Source: Opitutaceae bacterium
Lineage (GTDB): Bacteria > Verrucomicrobiota > Verrucomicrobiia > Opitutales > Opitutaceae
Direction of reading: 5' to 3'
Assembly: GCA_019455245.1 (NCBI GenBank)
Contig: JACFMR010000031.1
Span: forward strand, 1 to 37,785
DNA: 37,785 bases
Shown: in pieces, positions 9,298 through 18,502 of the stretch
Layout: each line of letters starts with the position of its first letter
Position numbering within the stretch: the first letter of the stretch is position 1
Program-made: the position numbers and the translations under genes
The notes under the pieces: model-generated
The model's input: the letters and a program-made list of their open reading frames with translations, nothing else
Told to the model about the DNA's origin: nothing
Databases searched by the model: none

Positions 9298-11028
9298 CTA
9301 CAGCCCTGTCTCCACGATCGTGCCATCGCGGAGATTGAGCGGTGCACGTCCGGTGCGCGTGCCGTATTGAAAGTCGCGCACCTCGACGTGGAGAAACAGC
9401 TCATCCGCGTCCGTCAGCACTGACTCCGGCACGGACAAAGTCCCGGCCAATTCACCGGGCCAGGCCTGTTCCCAAACCGGCGCACGGCCGTTTTCCGGGT
9501 AACCGGCTTCAACCAAAGCGAGATAAACATACGGCGGACGCCGATACATGGGTTCGACCAAAGCATCGTCCGGTCGGGGCGCTCCGTGAATCGCCACCCG
9601 CACCGCGCGATGTCCGGGAGCCACGGAAACGGCCGGCTCCGGCAACGACGGATTTTCCGGCCGGCGTTCGGCGTATCGTGGCAATTCCGCGTCCCAGCGC
9701 AGCCCCCCGTCCAAACTTCGGCGCACACCTCGCGCCGTTTCCAGTTCCAACACTTCCGTTTGCGCGTTGAACTGGATATTGCGACCGACTTCGTATAACT
9801 GCCAGGACGCGGGCAGCCAATCCCCGTCACGTGACAAATTCCGGCGATAGACCGCCGGCACTCCCTCGGTCAATGCGAACTCATAATCCGTGCCCTCATG
9901 TTGCCCGCGCACCGTGGTGATCAGACGACGTGCCGGCAATCCGCGGTTGCAACCCTCCCAGGTCAGGCCGCCGTCCCTGGAGCGATAGATGCCGATGTTG
10001 GTGCCGGCGAACACCACCTGTTTCCCGTCCGCGGCATCCCGGGCCACGGCAAAACTGCGGGCAAATTCACTGGTCAACGTCCGGCCAAGTTCATGCCAGT
10101 TCGTCCCGCCATCGGTGGTTTTCCAATTCGAGTAATCGCTGCCCGAATACATCGTCGCCGGTTGTCCGGGATCGAAGGCCAGACCGCTCAACAGCACCGC
10201 GCCATAATGCGGGGTGCGCCGCTGCGGCTCCAAGCCCCGGCTGCGCGACGCCCAGCTGCGGCCGTCATTCCAGGATTTGAACAGACCTTGATGATGCGTC
10301 GAGGCCAGCAGGATCCGCGGGTCGCGGGGATCGGATTGGATTCGGTCGGCCCGACGGAAAATGGGCCCGAGCGTCTCGTGTCGCCAAGTGGTGCCGCCAT
10401 CATCGCTGCGATGATATCCGCCTTCCCAACGTGCTCCACAAAACAGGGTTTGTGGTCGTCCCGGGTCCAAGGTCAGGCGCTGAAACCGGGTCAAACCAAC
10501 CCCATATTCGGGCTCCGGCCACGGCACCTGCAAGGTTTGGGCGATGAAATCGCGGTAATCGAAAACCAAGGTCCATCCCGCATCGTGCCCCGACACGGTG
10601 CGGTGGATGCCTTCCGGGCTCAGGACATAAAGTCTTTGCGGCTCATCCGGATCCACCGCGATATCCAGCACATCGGAACCGGGAAACGCCGTGCGCACCC
10701 AGTGGTCGCCGCAATCAGGGGAAACCCACAGCCCGGTGCCTTCGCCGCCGGCATATACGCGTCCGCTGACTGCGGGCACGACGATCACGGCGTTGAAATG
10801 CCGCGTGGTCGGAGTCGGGCTGATATCACGCCAATAATCGCCGCCGTCGTCGGTGCGAAACAGACCGCCGCCGGGACTGGCGGCATAAATCCGACCGGGC
10901 TCGCCCGGATCAACCTCCAGCGACTGAATGTAGGCGGAGGCCGGTGCCGGCACAGGGGCCGCCCCCGGAATCGAGGTCACGCCGAATGACAGCGCAACAA
11001 CGACGGCTACACGCAACAATTGGGACAT
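9298..11028 (-). CDS. Secreted Asp-box (BNR/VPS10-like) beta-propeller protein
   Basis: A 576-residue exported protein of the sialidase-like Asp-box / VPS10 (sortilin-like) propeller type. It has a signal peptide ([15 protein letters not shown], then a small-residue region ending near APASA). At least seven Asp-box repeats of the S/T-x-D-x-G-x-x-W form follow: [53 protein letters not shown] and RSLDGGLRW. Each is preceded by a DPxxPxxxYA-type strand, as in propeller blades. No catalytic residues are recognisable, so it may be a binding or scaffold protein rather than an enzyme. The last about 130 residues form a separate beta-rich tail ending in a strand. The gene follows the small membrane protein gene with a 15-base gap, probably as one transcript. 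Function unknown. Confidence 0.82.
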   Translation of the reverse strand: MSQLLRVAVVVALSFGVTSIPGAAPVPAPASAYIQSLEVDPGEPGRIYAASPGGGLFRTDDGGDYWRDISPTPTTRHFNAVIVVPAVSGRVYAGGEGTGLWVSPDCGDHWVRTAFPGSDVLDIAVDPDEPQRLYVLSPEGIHRTVSGHDAGWTLVFDYRDFIAQTLQVPWPEPEYGVGLTRFQRLTLDPGRPQTLFCGARWEGGYHRSDDGGTTWRHETLGPIFRRADRIQSDPRDPRILLASTHHQGLFKSWNDGRSWASRSRGLEPQRRTPHYGAVLLSGLAFDPGQPATMYSGSDYSNWKTTDGGTNWHELGRTLTSEFARSFAVARDAADGKQVVFAGTNIGIYRSRDGGLTWEGCNRGLPARRLITTVRGQHEGTDYEFALTEGVPAVYRRNLSRDGDWLPASWQLYEVGRNIQFNAQTEVLELETARGVRRSLDGGLRWDAELPRYAERRPENPSLPEPAVSVAPGHRAVRVAIHGAPRPDDALVEPMYRRPPYVYLALVEAGYPENGRAPVWEQAWPGELAGTLSVPESVLTDADELFLHVEVRDFQYGTRTGRAPLNLRDGTIVETGL

Positions 11029-11043
11029 GATATGACGAGAAAT

Positions 11044-11292
11044 TCAGCGCAAGCGGTCGGTCGGAGTCTCCGTGGCCACGATATCAATCACGCCGGCCTC
11101 CGCCGCTGCATGACGTTGCGAACGGTGAGGGCCACGTCCCGCACTCGCACGGCCACCGGAATTACGTCGCCGCACGGCCTGCACGAGCACGGCAATCACG
11201 CCGACCACCGCCACTGCGACAAAGGCAAACAGCCCCACAAACATCGCTCCGACCGCGATCAGCAGTCCCAGGATTAAACGTAGCACCTGCAT
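11044..11292 (-). CDS. Small hydrophobic membrane protein (82 aa)
   Basis: The first about 43 residues are almost entirely hydrophobic (from MQVLRLILGLLIAVGAMF to AVLVQAVRRR), enough for one long or two short transmembrane helices. A basic RRR stop-transfer signal and a polar, arginine-rich tail of about 35 residues follow. No family is recognised. It is placed directly before the secreted propeller gene on the same strand and starts only 91 bases from the divergent peptidase start. The hydrophobic bias and the position support a real gene, but its size and lack of homology information keep confidence moderate. Confidence 0.55.
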   Translation of the reverse strand: MQVLRLILGLLIAVGAMFVGLFAFVAVAVVGVIAVLVQAVRRRNSGGRASAGRGPHRSQRHAAAEAGVIDIVATETPTDRLR

Positions 11293-11374
11293 GCTGAAAA
11301 GACTCGGTAATTTCCCGCAAGTTGCACGCTTTTATCGTCCGGACCGGGATTGCGTCGGCAGTTGGTTTTGGCAT

Positions 11375-11378
11375 GGAG
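11375..11378 (+). promoter_or_regulatory. Shine-Dalgarno sequence of the dipeptidyl peptidase gene
   Basis: GGAG lies 5 bases before the ATG at 11384. It fixes that start over an in-frame upstream ATG at 11291, and the protein then opens with a signal peptide. Confidence 0.7.
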
Positions 11379-11383
11379 ACATC

Positions 11384-13606
11384 ATGCGCAACTCCCCTTC
11401 CCTCGCCTGCGTTTTGGCCTTGGTCAGCGCAAGCATCCTGTCGGCAAGCGATCCGTCCCCCGACCTGCAGTTCGAATTTTTCCGCGATCTCGCCGAAACC
11501 CGCAACTACACCCTCGGCCGGCCGGAGCAGGCGCAACTCACCCCCGATGGGGCCACGGTAATCTTTCTGCGCGGCGGTCCGCGCGACGCGGTCTTGCGGC
11601 TCTACGAACTCGATGTGACCACCGGCGCCGAACGGGAACTGCTGACTCCGGAGTCACTCCTGGGCACCGACGATGAAGTTATCAGCGCACAGGAAAAAGC
11701 CCGGCGCGAACGGTCTCGCGTCACGCACCGGGGCTTTACCACCTTCGATCTGTCGCACGACGGCCGTCGTGTGCTCGTGACCTTGTCCGGCCGACTGTTC
11801 GTACTCAACCGGGCCCCGTCCGCCGACAGCCAACCCATGGTGATTCCTTTGCCCGGTGAGGGCTGGATTGATCCGCGTTTCTCCCCGGACGGCACCGCCG
11901 TTGCCGCGGTCCGGGCGGGCGAACTCCATGTCATTGAAATGGCCACCCTGGATGTCAGGACGCTGACCGCCGGAGCGGGTGATAGTCTGACCCACGGACT
12001 GGCGGAATTTGTGGCACAGGAGGAAATGTCGCGCGCCGAGGGCTACTGGTGGTCACCCGATTCACGTTTTCTGGCCTATCAGCAAACCGATGAATCGAAG
12101 GTCGAGGTGCGCTACGTCGCCGATCCGTTGTATCCCGAGCAACCGCCGACCAAGTTTTATTATCCGAAGGCCGGATCCACCAACGCGAAGGTCCGTCTGG
12201 GGGTGATAGCGCGGGAGGGTGGCGAGACCACCTGGGTGCACTGGGATGCGGAGCAGTATCCCTATCTTGCCCGCGTGGCGTGGCCACAAGCCGCCGCTCC
12301 GCTCTGCGTGCTGGTGCAGGACCGCCATCAGCAGAACCAGGTTTTGCTCGCAGCGGACCCGACCACGGGCGATACGCGCGCGGTGCTGCGCGAACAGGAT
12401 CCGGCCTGGTTGAACCTGGACGGCAAGCTGGTGTTGCCCCGATGGCTGAAATCCGGCCGGCAGTTTCTCTGGACCACCGAGCGCAACGGTCAATGGCAGG
12501 TGGAACTGCGCGCCGCGGATGGCACCCTCCTGCACGCCATCACACCACCTGATTTCATCTACAAGGAACTTCTGCATGTGGATGAAGACCGGGGCTGGGT
12601 TTATGTGCGCGGCAGTCTGGATCCGGTGGAATCGCACGTCTGGCGTTTTCCGTTGGCGGACGGTCAGGGTCGGCAGCTGACTGCCGGACGCGGGATGCAT
12701 GACGCGGTCTTTGCGCGAAATGCCCCGGTTTGGCTGCACGAATTCACCCTCATCGACGGAAATCGCGGCACGCTGGTGCGCGACGACGACAACACCGGAT
12801 CAACCGCGCTCATCTCCGTGGCCGAGGAGCCGCGGCAATGGCCGGCCGTGCAACTCTTGCGCACAGGCAGTGATCCGGATTTCAACGCCGCGATTGTCCG
12901 CCCGCGCAATTTTCAAGCCGGCAAAAACTACCCGGTCATCCTTTATGTCTATGCCGGCCCGACCACCACCGTGGTGACCGCGGATGCCACGCGCTTTCTC
13001 ACCGACCAGTGGATGGCCGATCAAGGTTATCTGGTGGTGCGGATTGACGGCCGCGGCACGCCCTATCGCGGCCGCGCCTGGGAACGCATCGTGCGTGGCA
13101 ACCTGATCGACGTGGCGCTGCAGGATCAGGTGGCCGGCCTGACCGCCCTGGCCGACCAGATTCCCGAACTGGACCTCACCCGCGTCGGGGTCACCGGCTG
13201 GTCGTTCGGCGGATACTTCAGTGCCATGGCCGCCATGCGCCGGCCGGACATCTTCCGCTGTGCGGTCGTGGGCGCGCCGGTGATCACCTGGGAAAACTAC
13301 GACACCTATTACACCGAACGTTACCTGGGTTTGCCGCAGGAAAATCCCGGGGCTTACCGGGTGAGCAGCGTCCTGACCTACGTCGATGAACTGCGCCGGC
13401 CGCTGCTGATTTTCCACGGGCTGACGGATGACAACGTCTACTTCCAACACGCGCTGCAATTGGCCGACGCCCTGTATCGCACGGGCAAGCCCCACGAGAT
13501 TGTGCCCCTGACCGGCACGCACATGGTCAACGATCCCGTGGTCAAACTCCGCCAGCAGCAGCGCATCATGGAGTTTTTCGCCCGCCACCTGCGGGACCAG
13601 CGATAG
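11384..13606 (+). CDS. Exported dipeptidyl peptidase IV (S9B prolyl oligopeptidase family)
   Basis: Releases N-terminal Xaa-Pro dipeptides, most likely in the periplasm or outside the cell. A signal peptide (MRNSPSLACVLALVSASILS) is followed by an N-terminal beta-propeller (about 30-480) and a C-terminal alpha/beta hydrolase domain. The catalytic triad is visible: nucleophile Ser607 in GWSFGGY, Asp682 in LTDDNVYF and His713 in TGTHMVND. The propeller carries EFVAQEEMSRAEGYWWSPDS, with Glu213-Glu214. This corresponds to the double-Glu motif that binds the substrate N-terminus in DPP IV and supports dipeptidyl rather than acylaminoacyl activity. Length 740 is normal. Start chosen by the GGAG and signal peptide. 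It converges on the SDR gene with 10 bases between stops. Confidence 0.93.
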   Translation: MRNSPSLACVLALVSASILSASDPSPDLQFEFFRDLAETRNYTLGRPEQAQLTPDGATVIFLRGGPRDAVLRLYELDVTTGAERELLTPESLLGTDDEVISAQEKARRERSRVTHRGFTTFDLSHDGRRVLVTLSGRLFVLNRAPSADSQPMVIPLPGEGWIDPRFSPDGTAVAAVRAGELHVIEMATLDVRTLTAGAGDSLTHGLAEFVAQEEMSRAEGYWWSPDSRFLAYQQTDESKVEVRYVADPLYPEQPPTKFYYPKAGSTNAKVRLGVIAREGGETTWVHWDAEQYPYLARVAWPQAAAPLCVLVQDRHQQNQVLLAADPTTGDTRAVLREQDPAWLNLDGKLVLPRWLKSGRQFLWTTERNGQWQVELRAADGTLLHAITPPDFIYKELLHVDEDRGWVYVRGSLDPVESHVWRFPLADGQGRQLTAGRGMHDAVFARNAPVWLHEFTLIDGNRGTLVRDDDNTGSTALISVAEEPRQWPAVQLLRTGSDPDFNAAIVRPRNFQAGKNYPVILYVYAGPTTTVVTADATRFLTDQWMADQGYLVVRIDGRGTPYRGRAWERIVRGNLIDVALQDQVAGLTALADQIPELDLTRVGVTGWSFGGYFSAMAAMRRPDIFRCAVVGAPVITWENYDTYYTERYLGLPQENPGAYRVSSVLTYVDELRRPLLIFHGLTDDNVYFQHALQLADALYRTGKPHEIVPLTGTHMVNDPVVKLRQQQRIMEFFARHLRDQR

Positions 13607-13616
13607 GCCGCGCCAA

Positions 13617-14294
13617 TCAGGCCGTGGGCACGGTCAGTGACTTGCCGTTGTGTTTGGGCCCGAGTCCGAGGATGAACGGCGCCGCGACCTTCGCCCACTT
13701 ATCGGCCTTGGGCGAACCTCCGGCGTCTTCCGCCCAGCAGGCCCGCAGCATGTCGGTATCAATTGTCCCCGGATTGAGTGGCACCGCCGCCATGCCCGCG
13801 GGCAGCTCTTCGGCCAGCGCCTTGGTCAAACCCTCGATGCCCCACTTGGACATGCAATAAGGCGCCACCTCGCGCGAAACCGACCGGCCCCAGCCGGAGC
13901 TCAGATTGACGATCACTCCGCGGCCGGCGGCCACCATCGGCGGAACGAAATGCCGGATGACGTTGGCGGTGCCCCGCAGGTTCACGTCCACCAGCTTGGT
14001 AAACTCCGTATCTGTCTGCTCCCAGAGCGGCGTCAGCCGGTTCATGATCGCAGCGTTGTTGATCAACAGATCCGGCGCGCCGTGCGTGCCGAGCACGTTC
14101 ACCGCCCAGAGCGCGACCTTGTTGTCCAAGGCCACATCCACCACGGAAAAATCGTGCTCAGGATGATTCATGCGCAGTTGAAAGATTTCATCTCCGCTCC
14201 GGCCGCAACCGATCACGGTGTGCCCGGCTTCCATCCAGACATCGGCCAATGCCCGTCCCAATCCCCGCGTAACTCCGGTGATGACGATTTTCAT
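13617..14294 (-). CDS. Short-chain dehydrogenase/reductase
   Basis: A classical SDR of 225 residues with a Rossmann fold. Seen: cofactor loop TGVTRGLG (residues 6-13), LINNAAIM (79-82), VDVNLRGT, catalytic serine in NLSSGWG (S132/S133) and the YxxxK pair Y146 and K150 in YCMSKWG. PLNPGTIDTDM follows. A basic residue in the glycine loop (TR) and in GRSGDE hints at NADP(H), which is an inference. It starts at MKIVITG, since the upstream frame has no SDR sequence. It is the last gene of a same-strand run after exbB-exbD, 41 bases after the exbD stop. The substrate is unknown. Confidence 0.88.
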   Translation of the reverse strand: MKIVITGVTRGLGRALADVWMEAGHTVIGCGRSGDEIFQLRMNHPEHDFSVVDVALDNKVALWAVNVLGTHGAPDLLINNAAIMNRLTPLWEQTDTEFTKLVDVNLRGTANVIRHFVPPMVAAGRGVIVNLSSGWGRSVSREVAPYCMSKWGIEGLTKALAEELPAGMAAVPLNPGTIDTDMLRACWAEDAGGSPKADKWAKVAAPFILGLGPKHNGKSLTVPTA

Positions 14295-14335
14295 GGGGCC
14301 AACGTATCTCCGCCGACCCGCGCGGCAACCCCGCG

Positions 14336-14737
14336 TTACTTGCGCGTCTGCATCACGACCTTGTTCAGGCCGAGCCGCCGGCAGGCATCCCACACCTGGG
14401 TGACCACCCCAAACTCACTGGTTTCGTCCGCTTTGACCAAGATCGGCGTATCCTTGTTGACGCCCTTCACTTCGCCCAGGAGTTGTTCAAGTTCCGCGAG
14501 AGAAATCACCCGGCCGTTGTAGGAAATGACGCCGTCCTTGTTGATGCCGACCTCCACCTGACCGGTGAATTGGTTCTGCCCGGCGGTCTGCACCTTCGGC
14601 ACTGTGATGTTCAGGGTCGTGGACGACTTGAACTGCATGGTGACGAACGCAAAAAACACGAGCATCACGAGCACGTCGATCAGGGGCACGAGATTCAACT
14701 CGGGCCGTTTGCGCCGTTTTTTGTAGAGACTGTTCAT
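14336..14737 (-). CDS. exbD: ExbD/TolR-family biopolymer transport protein
   Basis: An inner-membrane partner of an ExbB/TolQ/MotA-type proton channel that energises an outer-membrane or periplasmic process. The 133-residue protein has a basic cytoplasmic N-terminus (MNSLYKKRRKRPELNL). One transmembrane helix (about 17-36, VPLIDVLVMLVFFAF) contains the conserved proton-carrying aspartate D21. A periplasmic domain of about 95 residues ends in LNKVVMQTRK. The ATG overlaps the exbB stop by 4 bases (ATGA). No tonB or tolA gene lies next to it, so whether it serves TonB-type import, Tol-Pal or another process cannot be decided. Confidence 0.9.
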   Translation of the reverse strand: MNSLYKKRRKRPELNLVPLIDVLVMLVFFAFVTMQFKSSTTLNITVPKVQTAGQNQFTGQVEVGINKDGVISYNGRVISLAELEQLLGEVKGVNKDTPILVKADETSEFGVVTQVWDACRRLGLNKVVMQTRK

Positions 14738-15306
14738 TGCCGCGACCGCTGCAGGATGCGCTCCAGCAGGACGTCCAACTGCGCGGCGTAATTCTCCACC
14801 TTGCGCTGCAACCAGCCGCTGCCAACGAGGGCCGGCACTGCGATGCACAAACCGATGATCGTGGCCGACAACGCGAGGGCGACACCCTGGGTGAACGCCA
14901 CCGGGTCCGGCAGTCCGGTGTCGGGTGAGATCTGCGAAAACACCTTCAGCAATCCGGCCACCGTGCCGGTCAAACCAATCAAAGGCGCCGCGGCATAAAT
15001 CACGTCGAGATACGGAATGCCGCGCTCCATCCGGTTGATCTCCAATCGGGCGAAGGCCTTGACCGCATCCTCGTCGTTGCTGTGCTGTTCCGCGAATTCC
15101 ACGATGCGGGCGAGCACGGTGTGCTTGCCACCCATCAGCGGACGCTTGTTCACGACCGCATCAACCAAATCCTGGGGCATGATGGCCGCGCGCCGCAGCG
15201 CAAAGGCGCGTTCACAGATGATGAAAACCGCGGCGGCGGAGCACAAGCCGAGCGGGTAGATCAGCACCCCGGCGCCCTTGAACACTTCGATTACGGCAAG
15301 AAACAT
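14734..15306 (-). CDS. exbB: ExbB/TolQ/MotA-family proton channel protein
   Basis: A channel-forming subunit that works with the downstream ExbD. The 190-residue product shows three hydrophobic segments: about 11-31 (GVLIYPLGLCSAAAVFII), 102-122 (containing APLIGLTGTVAGLLKVF) and 140-162 (GVALALSATIIGLCIAVPAL). A cytoplasmic loop lies between the first two. GLTGTVAG and the ALSAT stretch in the third helix are the family's most conserved parts. It is at the short end for ExbB. Its stop overlaps the exbD start. It begins 52 bases after the leuD stop on the same strand without a convincing terminator between, so co-transcription with leuCD is possible but unproven. Confidence 0.9.
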   Translation of the reverse strand: MFLAVIEVFKGAGVLIYPLGLCSAAAVFIICERAFALRRAAIMPQDLVDAVVNKRPLMGGKHTVLARIVEFAEQHSNDEDAVKAFARLEINRMERGIPYLDVIYAAAPLIGLTGTVAGLLKVFSQISPDTGLPDPVAFTQGVALALSATIIGLCIAVPALVGSGWLQRKVENYAAQLDVLLERILQRSRQ

Positions 15307-15358
15307 GGATGTAAGGATGCGGTTGTGACGCCGGTGGACGGCAAAAGGTTCAAAAAAC

Positions 15359-15967
15359 TTATCGGCCGCCGCTCAGATAGGGCAAGCCCGCCGTGTGCGC
15401 ACGCACCTGAGGCAAACCTTCGAGCAGCTCGCCGATCGTATCCCAGCGGCCGTTGACCAAGGCCTGCTGGGCGCTTTCGCGCATGGTCAACGGCACCGAT
15501 TCGTTGCCGAACCGAATTTGCTGCGACTCCAGATCAACCGTCAGCTCCAGCTGTGGATTGGCCGCGATGGCGGCGGACACACGCTGGATGTCGGCCCGCG
15601 TCGCCGTGACGCATGCCAGCCCGATGGTGGTCGAGTTGCCGAAAAAGATCTCGGCGTAGTTTTCGGCGATCACCGCGCGGATCCCGAACTTGCGGATGGC
15701 CTGCGGCGCATGCTCGCGCGAGCTGCCGCAGCCGAAATTCGCCCCGCTGAGCAAAATCGTGGCCCCGGCAAAGCGGGCATCGTCCAGCGGATGCAAGCCC
15801 CCGGCCAGTGCAACCGCCTTGCGGTCGTCGGCGAAGAGCCCTTCGCCGAGGCCGTCAAACGTGACGCATTTGAGATACCGGGCCGGGATGATGCGGTCGG
15901 TGTCGATGTCGTTGCCCGGCACGGCCACGCCGCGACCGGAGATGAGGGAAATTTTTTCCAAAGCCAT
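15359..15967 (-). CDS. leuD: 3-isopropylmalate dehydratase small subunit
   Basis: With LeuC, isomerises 2-isopropylmalate to 3-isopropylmalate in leucine biosynthesis. Seen: GNDIDTDRIIPARYLK near the N-terminus, the swivel-domain signature SGANFGCGSSREHAPQA, and AENYAEIFFGNSTTIGL. Length 202 is typical for a bacterial LeuD. Start: ATG giving MALEKISLISG, 12 bases after the leuC stop, so the two subunits are co-transcribed. The sequence is complete, with no odd features. Confidence 0.95.
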   Translation of the reverse strand: MALEKISLISGRGVAVPGNDIDTDRIIPARYLKCVTFDGLGEGLFADDRKAVALAGGLHPLDDARFAGATILLSGANFGCGSSREHAPQAIRKFGIRAVIAENYAEIFFGNSTTIGLACVTATRADIQRVSAAIAANPQLELTVDLESQQIRFGNESVPLTMRESAQQALVNGRWDTIGELLEGLPQVRAHTAGLPYLSGGR

Positions 15968-15979
15968 GGTTGCAGGATT

Positions 15980-17392
15980 TCAGTTGTTCACGCCAAAGAC
16001 CTCACGCGCATCGGCCACCGCGCCGGTGACGGCGGCGGCGGCAACCATGAGCGGGCTCATCAGCAAAGTGCGGCCGGTGGGGCTGCCCTGCCGGCCCTTG
16101 AAATTGCGGTTCGACGAACTCGCGCAGAGCTGATCGCCCACGAGCTTGTCGGGGTTCATGGCGAGACACATCGAGCAGCCCGCCGCCCGCCACTCGAAGC
16201 CGGCCTCGCTGAAGATCTTGTCGATCCCGAGCGACTCGCACAGCATGGCCACGCCTTGCGAACCCGGCACGGCGATCGCCTTCACGCCCGGGGCCACCTT
16301 GCGGCCTTTGAGATACTTGGCCACTTCCTGAAAATCGCTCAGGCGGCCGTTGGTGCAGGAGCCGAGGAAGGCGACGTCGATCTTGGTGCCCCTGATCGGT
16401 GCGCCCGGCGCCAGCTTCATGTAGGCCAGCGCCTCCTCGATGCTGGTCTTTTCGTCGTCGGCAGCCTGGGTTGGATCAGGAATGGTCTCGGTGATCGCAA
16501 TGCCCTGCCCGGGATTGATGCCCCAGGTGACGGTCGGTGCGATTTCCGTGGCGTCGATTTTGACCACATCATCGTAGGTGCACCCCGGATCGCTCGCAAT
16601 GGACCGCCAGCGGGCCACGGCGGCCTCCCAATCGGCGCCCTGCGGAGCATACGGCCGGCCTTTGAGATACGCGAAAGTCGTCTCATCCGGGTTCACGTAG
16701 CCGACCCGGGCGCCGCCTTCGATCGACATGTTGCAGACCGTCATGCGCTCCTCCATCGAGAAGCGGTCAAACACTTCGCCGGCATACTCGTAGGCGTAAC
16801 CCGTGCCGCCATTGACGCCCAGCACGCGGATGATGTGCAAAATCACATCTTTCGCATACACCCCGGGGCGCAGCCGCCCGCTCACCTCGATGCGCCGCAC
16901 CTTGAGCGGGTTGAGGGCCATGGTCTGCGTGGCGAGCACATCGCGCACCTGGCTGGTGCCGATGCCAAACGCGATCGCACCAAACGCCCCGTGCGTGCTG
17001 GTGTGCGAGTCGCCGCAGGCGATCGTCGTGCCCGGCTGGGTGATGCCCTGCTCCGGCCCGACGATGTGCACGATGCCCTGTTTGCCGGTGGCCCGGTCAA
17101 AAAACGTGATGTTGTTCTCGGCGCAGTTTTTCCGCAGTTCCTTGATCATCGCGTCCGCCAGCGGATCGCTGAAGGGCTCGTTGAACTGGTCGGTCGGCAC
17201 GATGTGATCGACCGTGGCAAAGGTGCGGTGCGGCATCGCGACCTGCAGGCCGAGATCGCGCAGCATGCCGAAGGCCTGCGGGCTGGTCACCTCGTGAATC
17301 AGGTGCGTGCCGATGAGCAGCTGGGTTTGTCCGTTGGCCAAGGTGCGCACCGCGTGCGCTTGCCAGACTTTTTCAAACAGTGATTTGGGCAT
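15980..17392 (-). CDS. leuC: 3-isopropylmalate dehydratase large subunit
   Basis: The iron-sulphur-containing aconitase-family subunit of isopropylmalate isomerase. The opening [15 protein letters not shown], the substrate-region motif [20 protein letters not shown], and the cluster cysteines in FLGSCTNGR and in the C-terminal [13 protein letters not shown] (about residues 400-410) are all present. At 470 residues it is of usual length (E. coli 466). It is divergent from the LysR-type gene across 134 bases that hold a dyad-symmetric candidate operator. That arrangement is typical of LysR control of the neighbouring operon. Confidence 0.96.
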   Translation of the reverse strand: MPKSLFEKVWQAHAVRTLANGQTQLLIGTHLIHEVTSPQAFGMLRDLGLQVAMPHRTFATVDHIVPTDQFNEPFSDPLADAMIKELRKNCAENNITFFDRATGKQGIVHIVGPEQGITQPGTTIACGDSHTSTHGAFGAIAFGIGTSQVRDVLATQTMALNPLKVRRIEVSGRLRPGVYAKDVILHIIRVLGVNGGTGYAYEYAGEVFDRFSMEERMTVCNMSIEGGARVGYVNPDETTFAYLKGRPYAPQGADWEAAVARWRSIASDPGCTYDDVVKIDATEIAPTVTWGINPGQGIAITETIPDPTQAADDEKTSIEEALAYMKLAPGAPIRGTKIDVAFLGSCTNGRLSDFQEVAKYLKGRKVAPGVKAIAVPGSQGVAMLCESLGIDKIFSEAGFEWRAAGCSMCLAMNPDKLVGDQLCASSSNRNFKGRQGSPTGRTLLMSPLMVAAAAVTGAVADAREVFGVNN

Positions 17393-17473
17393 GGGGAGAC
17401 GACAAGATGGTGGGCGAATTCGACGGAGGTCAACGCGCGGCGCCGGTCATCGGCGCACAGCGTCAATCTCCCC

Positions 17474-17489
17474 AACAGGTTAACACGTT
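17474..17489. promoter_or_regulatory. Dyad-symmetric candidate operator between leuC and lysR
   Basis: A 16-base interrupted palindrome AAC-AG-GTTAAC-AC-GTT (the outer AAC/GTT and the central GTTAAC pair perfectly) lies in the leuC/LysR divergent intergenic region, 37 bases before the lysR ATG. LysR regulators normally bind such dyads in the shared promoter region. A second AT-rich stretch with two GTAAT direct repeats follows at about 17492-17515. The specific sites are inferred. Confidence 0.4.
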
Positions 17490-17526
17490 CTTGTAATGCC
17501 CGGAAATAGTAATTTTGTGTGTTTTG

Positions 17527-18450
17527 ATGCCTCGTGAGTATCAATATGGGTTTGAGCTGCGCCACTTGGTCTATTTTCAGGCTGTCGCACGCCAATTGCA
17601 CTTTCGTAGGGCCGCCGAGGCGCTCGGCGTGGCCCAACCTTCGCTCAGCCGCCAGATCACCCAACTCGAAGCGGCATTGGGCGTCCGACTTTTGCAGCGC
17701 AGCAAGCGCCGGGTGGAGCTCACTCCGGCGGGCACCGTCCTGCTGGAGCGCATCGAACCCCTGCTCCAAACATTGCGCCGCGTGCCCGACGAGTTGCGGC
17801 CGATCGCCCGCGGTGAAAGCGGTATCATCCGCATCGCCTACACCGGACTGGCCATGGCCACGGTGTTGCCGGCCATCCTCCGGGAAAGCCACCGCCGGCA
17901 CCCCGGATTGCATGTCGAGTTGAACGAATCGCCGACCTCGGAACAGATCACCGCGCTGCGCGGCGGCGATATCACGTGCGGCTTCTTCCATCCGGACGGT
18001 CGCACCCCGGGTCTGAAAACGGTCACGCTGCTGCGGCAGAAGAACGGCGTGCTGCTGGCGGCCGACCACCCGTTGGCCAATCAGGCCGAGCTGTCCTTGC
18101 GTGCGCTGGCCGACACTCCGTTTGTGCTGTTTCCCCGGGCGCATAACCCGGGATTTTACGATCACACCCTGGCCGCATTCGCCGCGGCGGGAGTGACGCC
18201 AAAGATCGTCGAGGAAATCTGGCCGCGCGCCAACGCCGTGGGCTTGGTCCGCGCCGGGTTGGGCGCCACATTCATGTGTCCTTCCGAAGCCCAGGTGCTG
18301 CCCACGGATGTTTGCTTTCGCCCCCTGCGCGGCCCGGCGCCGGAGAGCCGCCTGATGCTGGGCTGGGCCGAGGGTGAAACGCTCGCCCCCGCCTTGCAGG
18401 CATTTCTGGCCATCGCGAAATCGGCGATCGCCCCTACGCATTCTTACTGA
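17527..18450 (+). CDS. LysR-family transcriptional regulator
   Basis: A 307-residue LysR-type regulator. The N-terminal winged HTH (about residues 10-68) reads [18 protein letters not shown], then [20 protein letters not shown] and [16 protein letters not shown], a typical LTTR opening. The remainder is a periplasmic-binding-like effector domain with [11 protein letters not shown] and [11 protein letters not shown]. Start: ATG at 17527 ([14 protein letters not shown]); an in-frame TTG 12 bases earlier is less likely. It resembles the CatM/BenM/IlvY-like branch by eye. The divergent position to leuCD suggests control of leucine genes, perhaps in response to an isopropylmalate-type intermediate, but this is inference. 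The hybrid kinase gene follows 52 bases downstream on the same strand. Confidence 0.9.
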   Translation: MPREYQYGFELRHLVYFQAVARQLHFRRAAEALGVAQPSLSRQITQLEAALGVRLLQRSKRRVELTPAGTVLLERIEPLLQTLRRVPDELRPIARGESGIIRIAYTGLAMATVLPAILRESHRRHPGLHVELNESPTSEQITALRGGDITCGFFHPDGRTPGLKTVTLLRQKNGVLLAADHPLANQAELSLRALADTPFVLFPRAHNPGFYDHTLAAFAAAGVTPKIVEEIWPRANAVGLVRAGLGATFMCPSEAQVLPTDVCFRPLRGPAPESRLMLGWAEGETLAPALQAFLAIAKSAIAPTHSY

Positions 18451-18502
18451 TGCGGCGAGGGTGACATTGACGTCATGGCCTGTGCGACCTCGTATCGACC
18501 CA

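Noticed and set aside
15395..17383. 662-codon plus-strand frame opposite leuD and leuC
   Set aside because: Antisense shadow of two highly conserved genes; no recognisable motif, and it crosses both genes and the gap between them.
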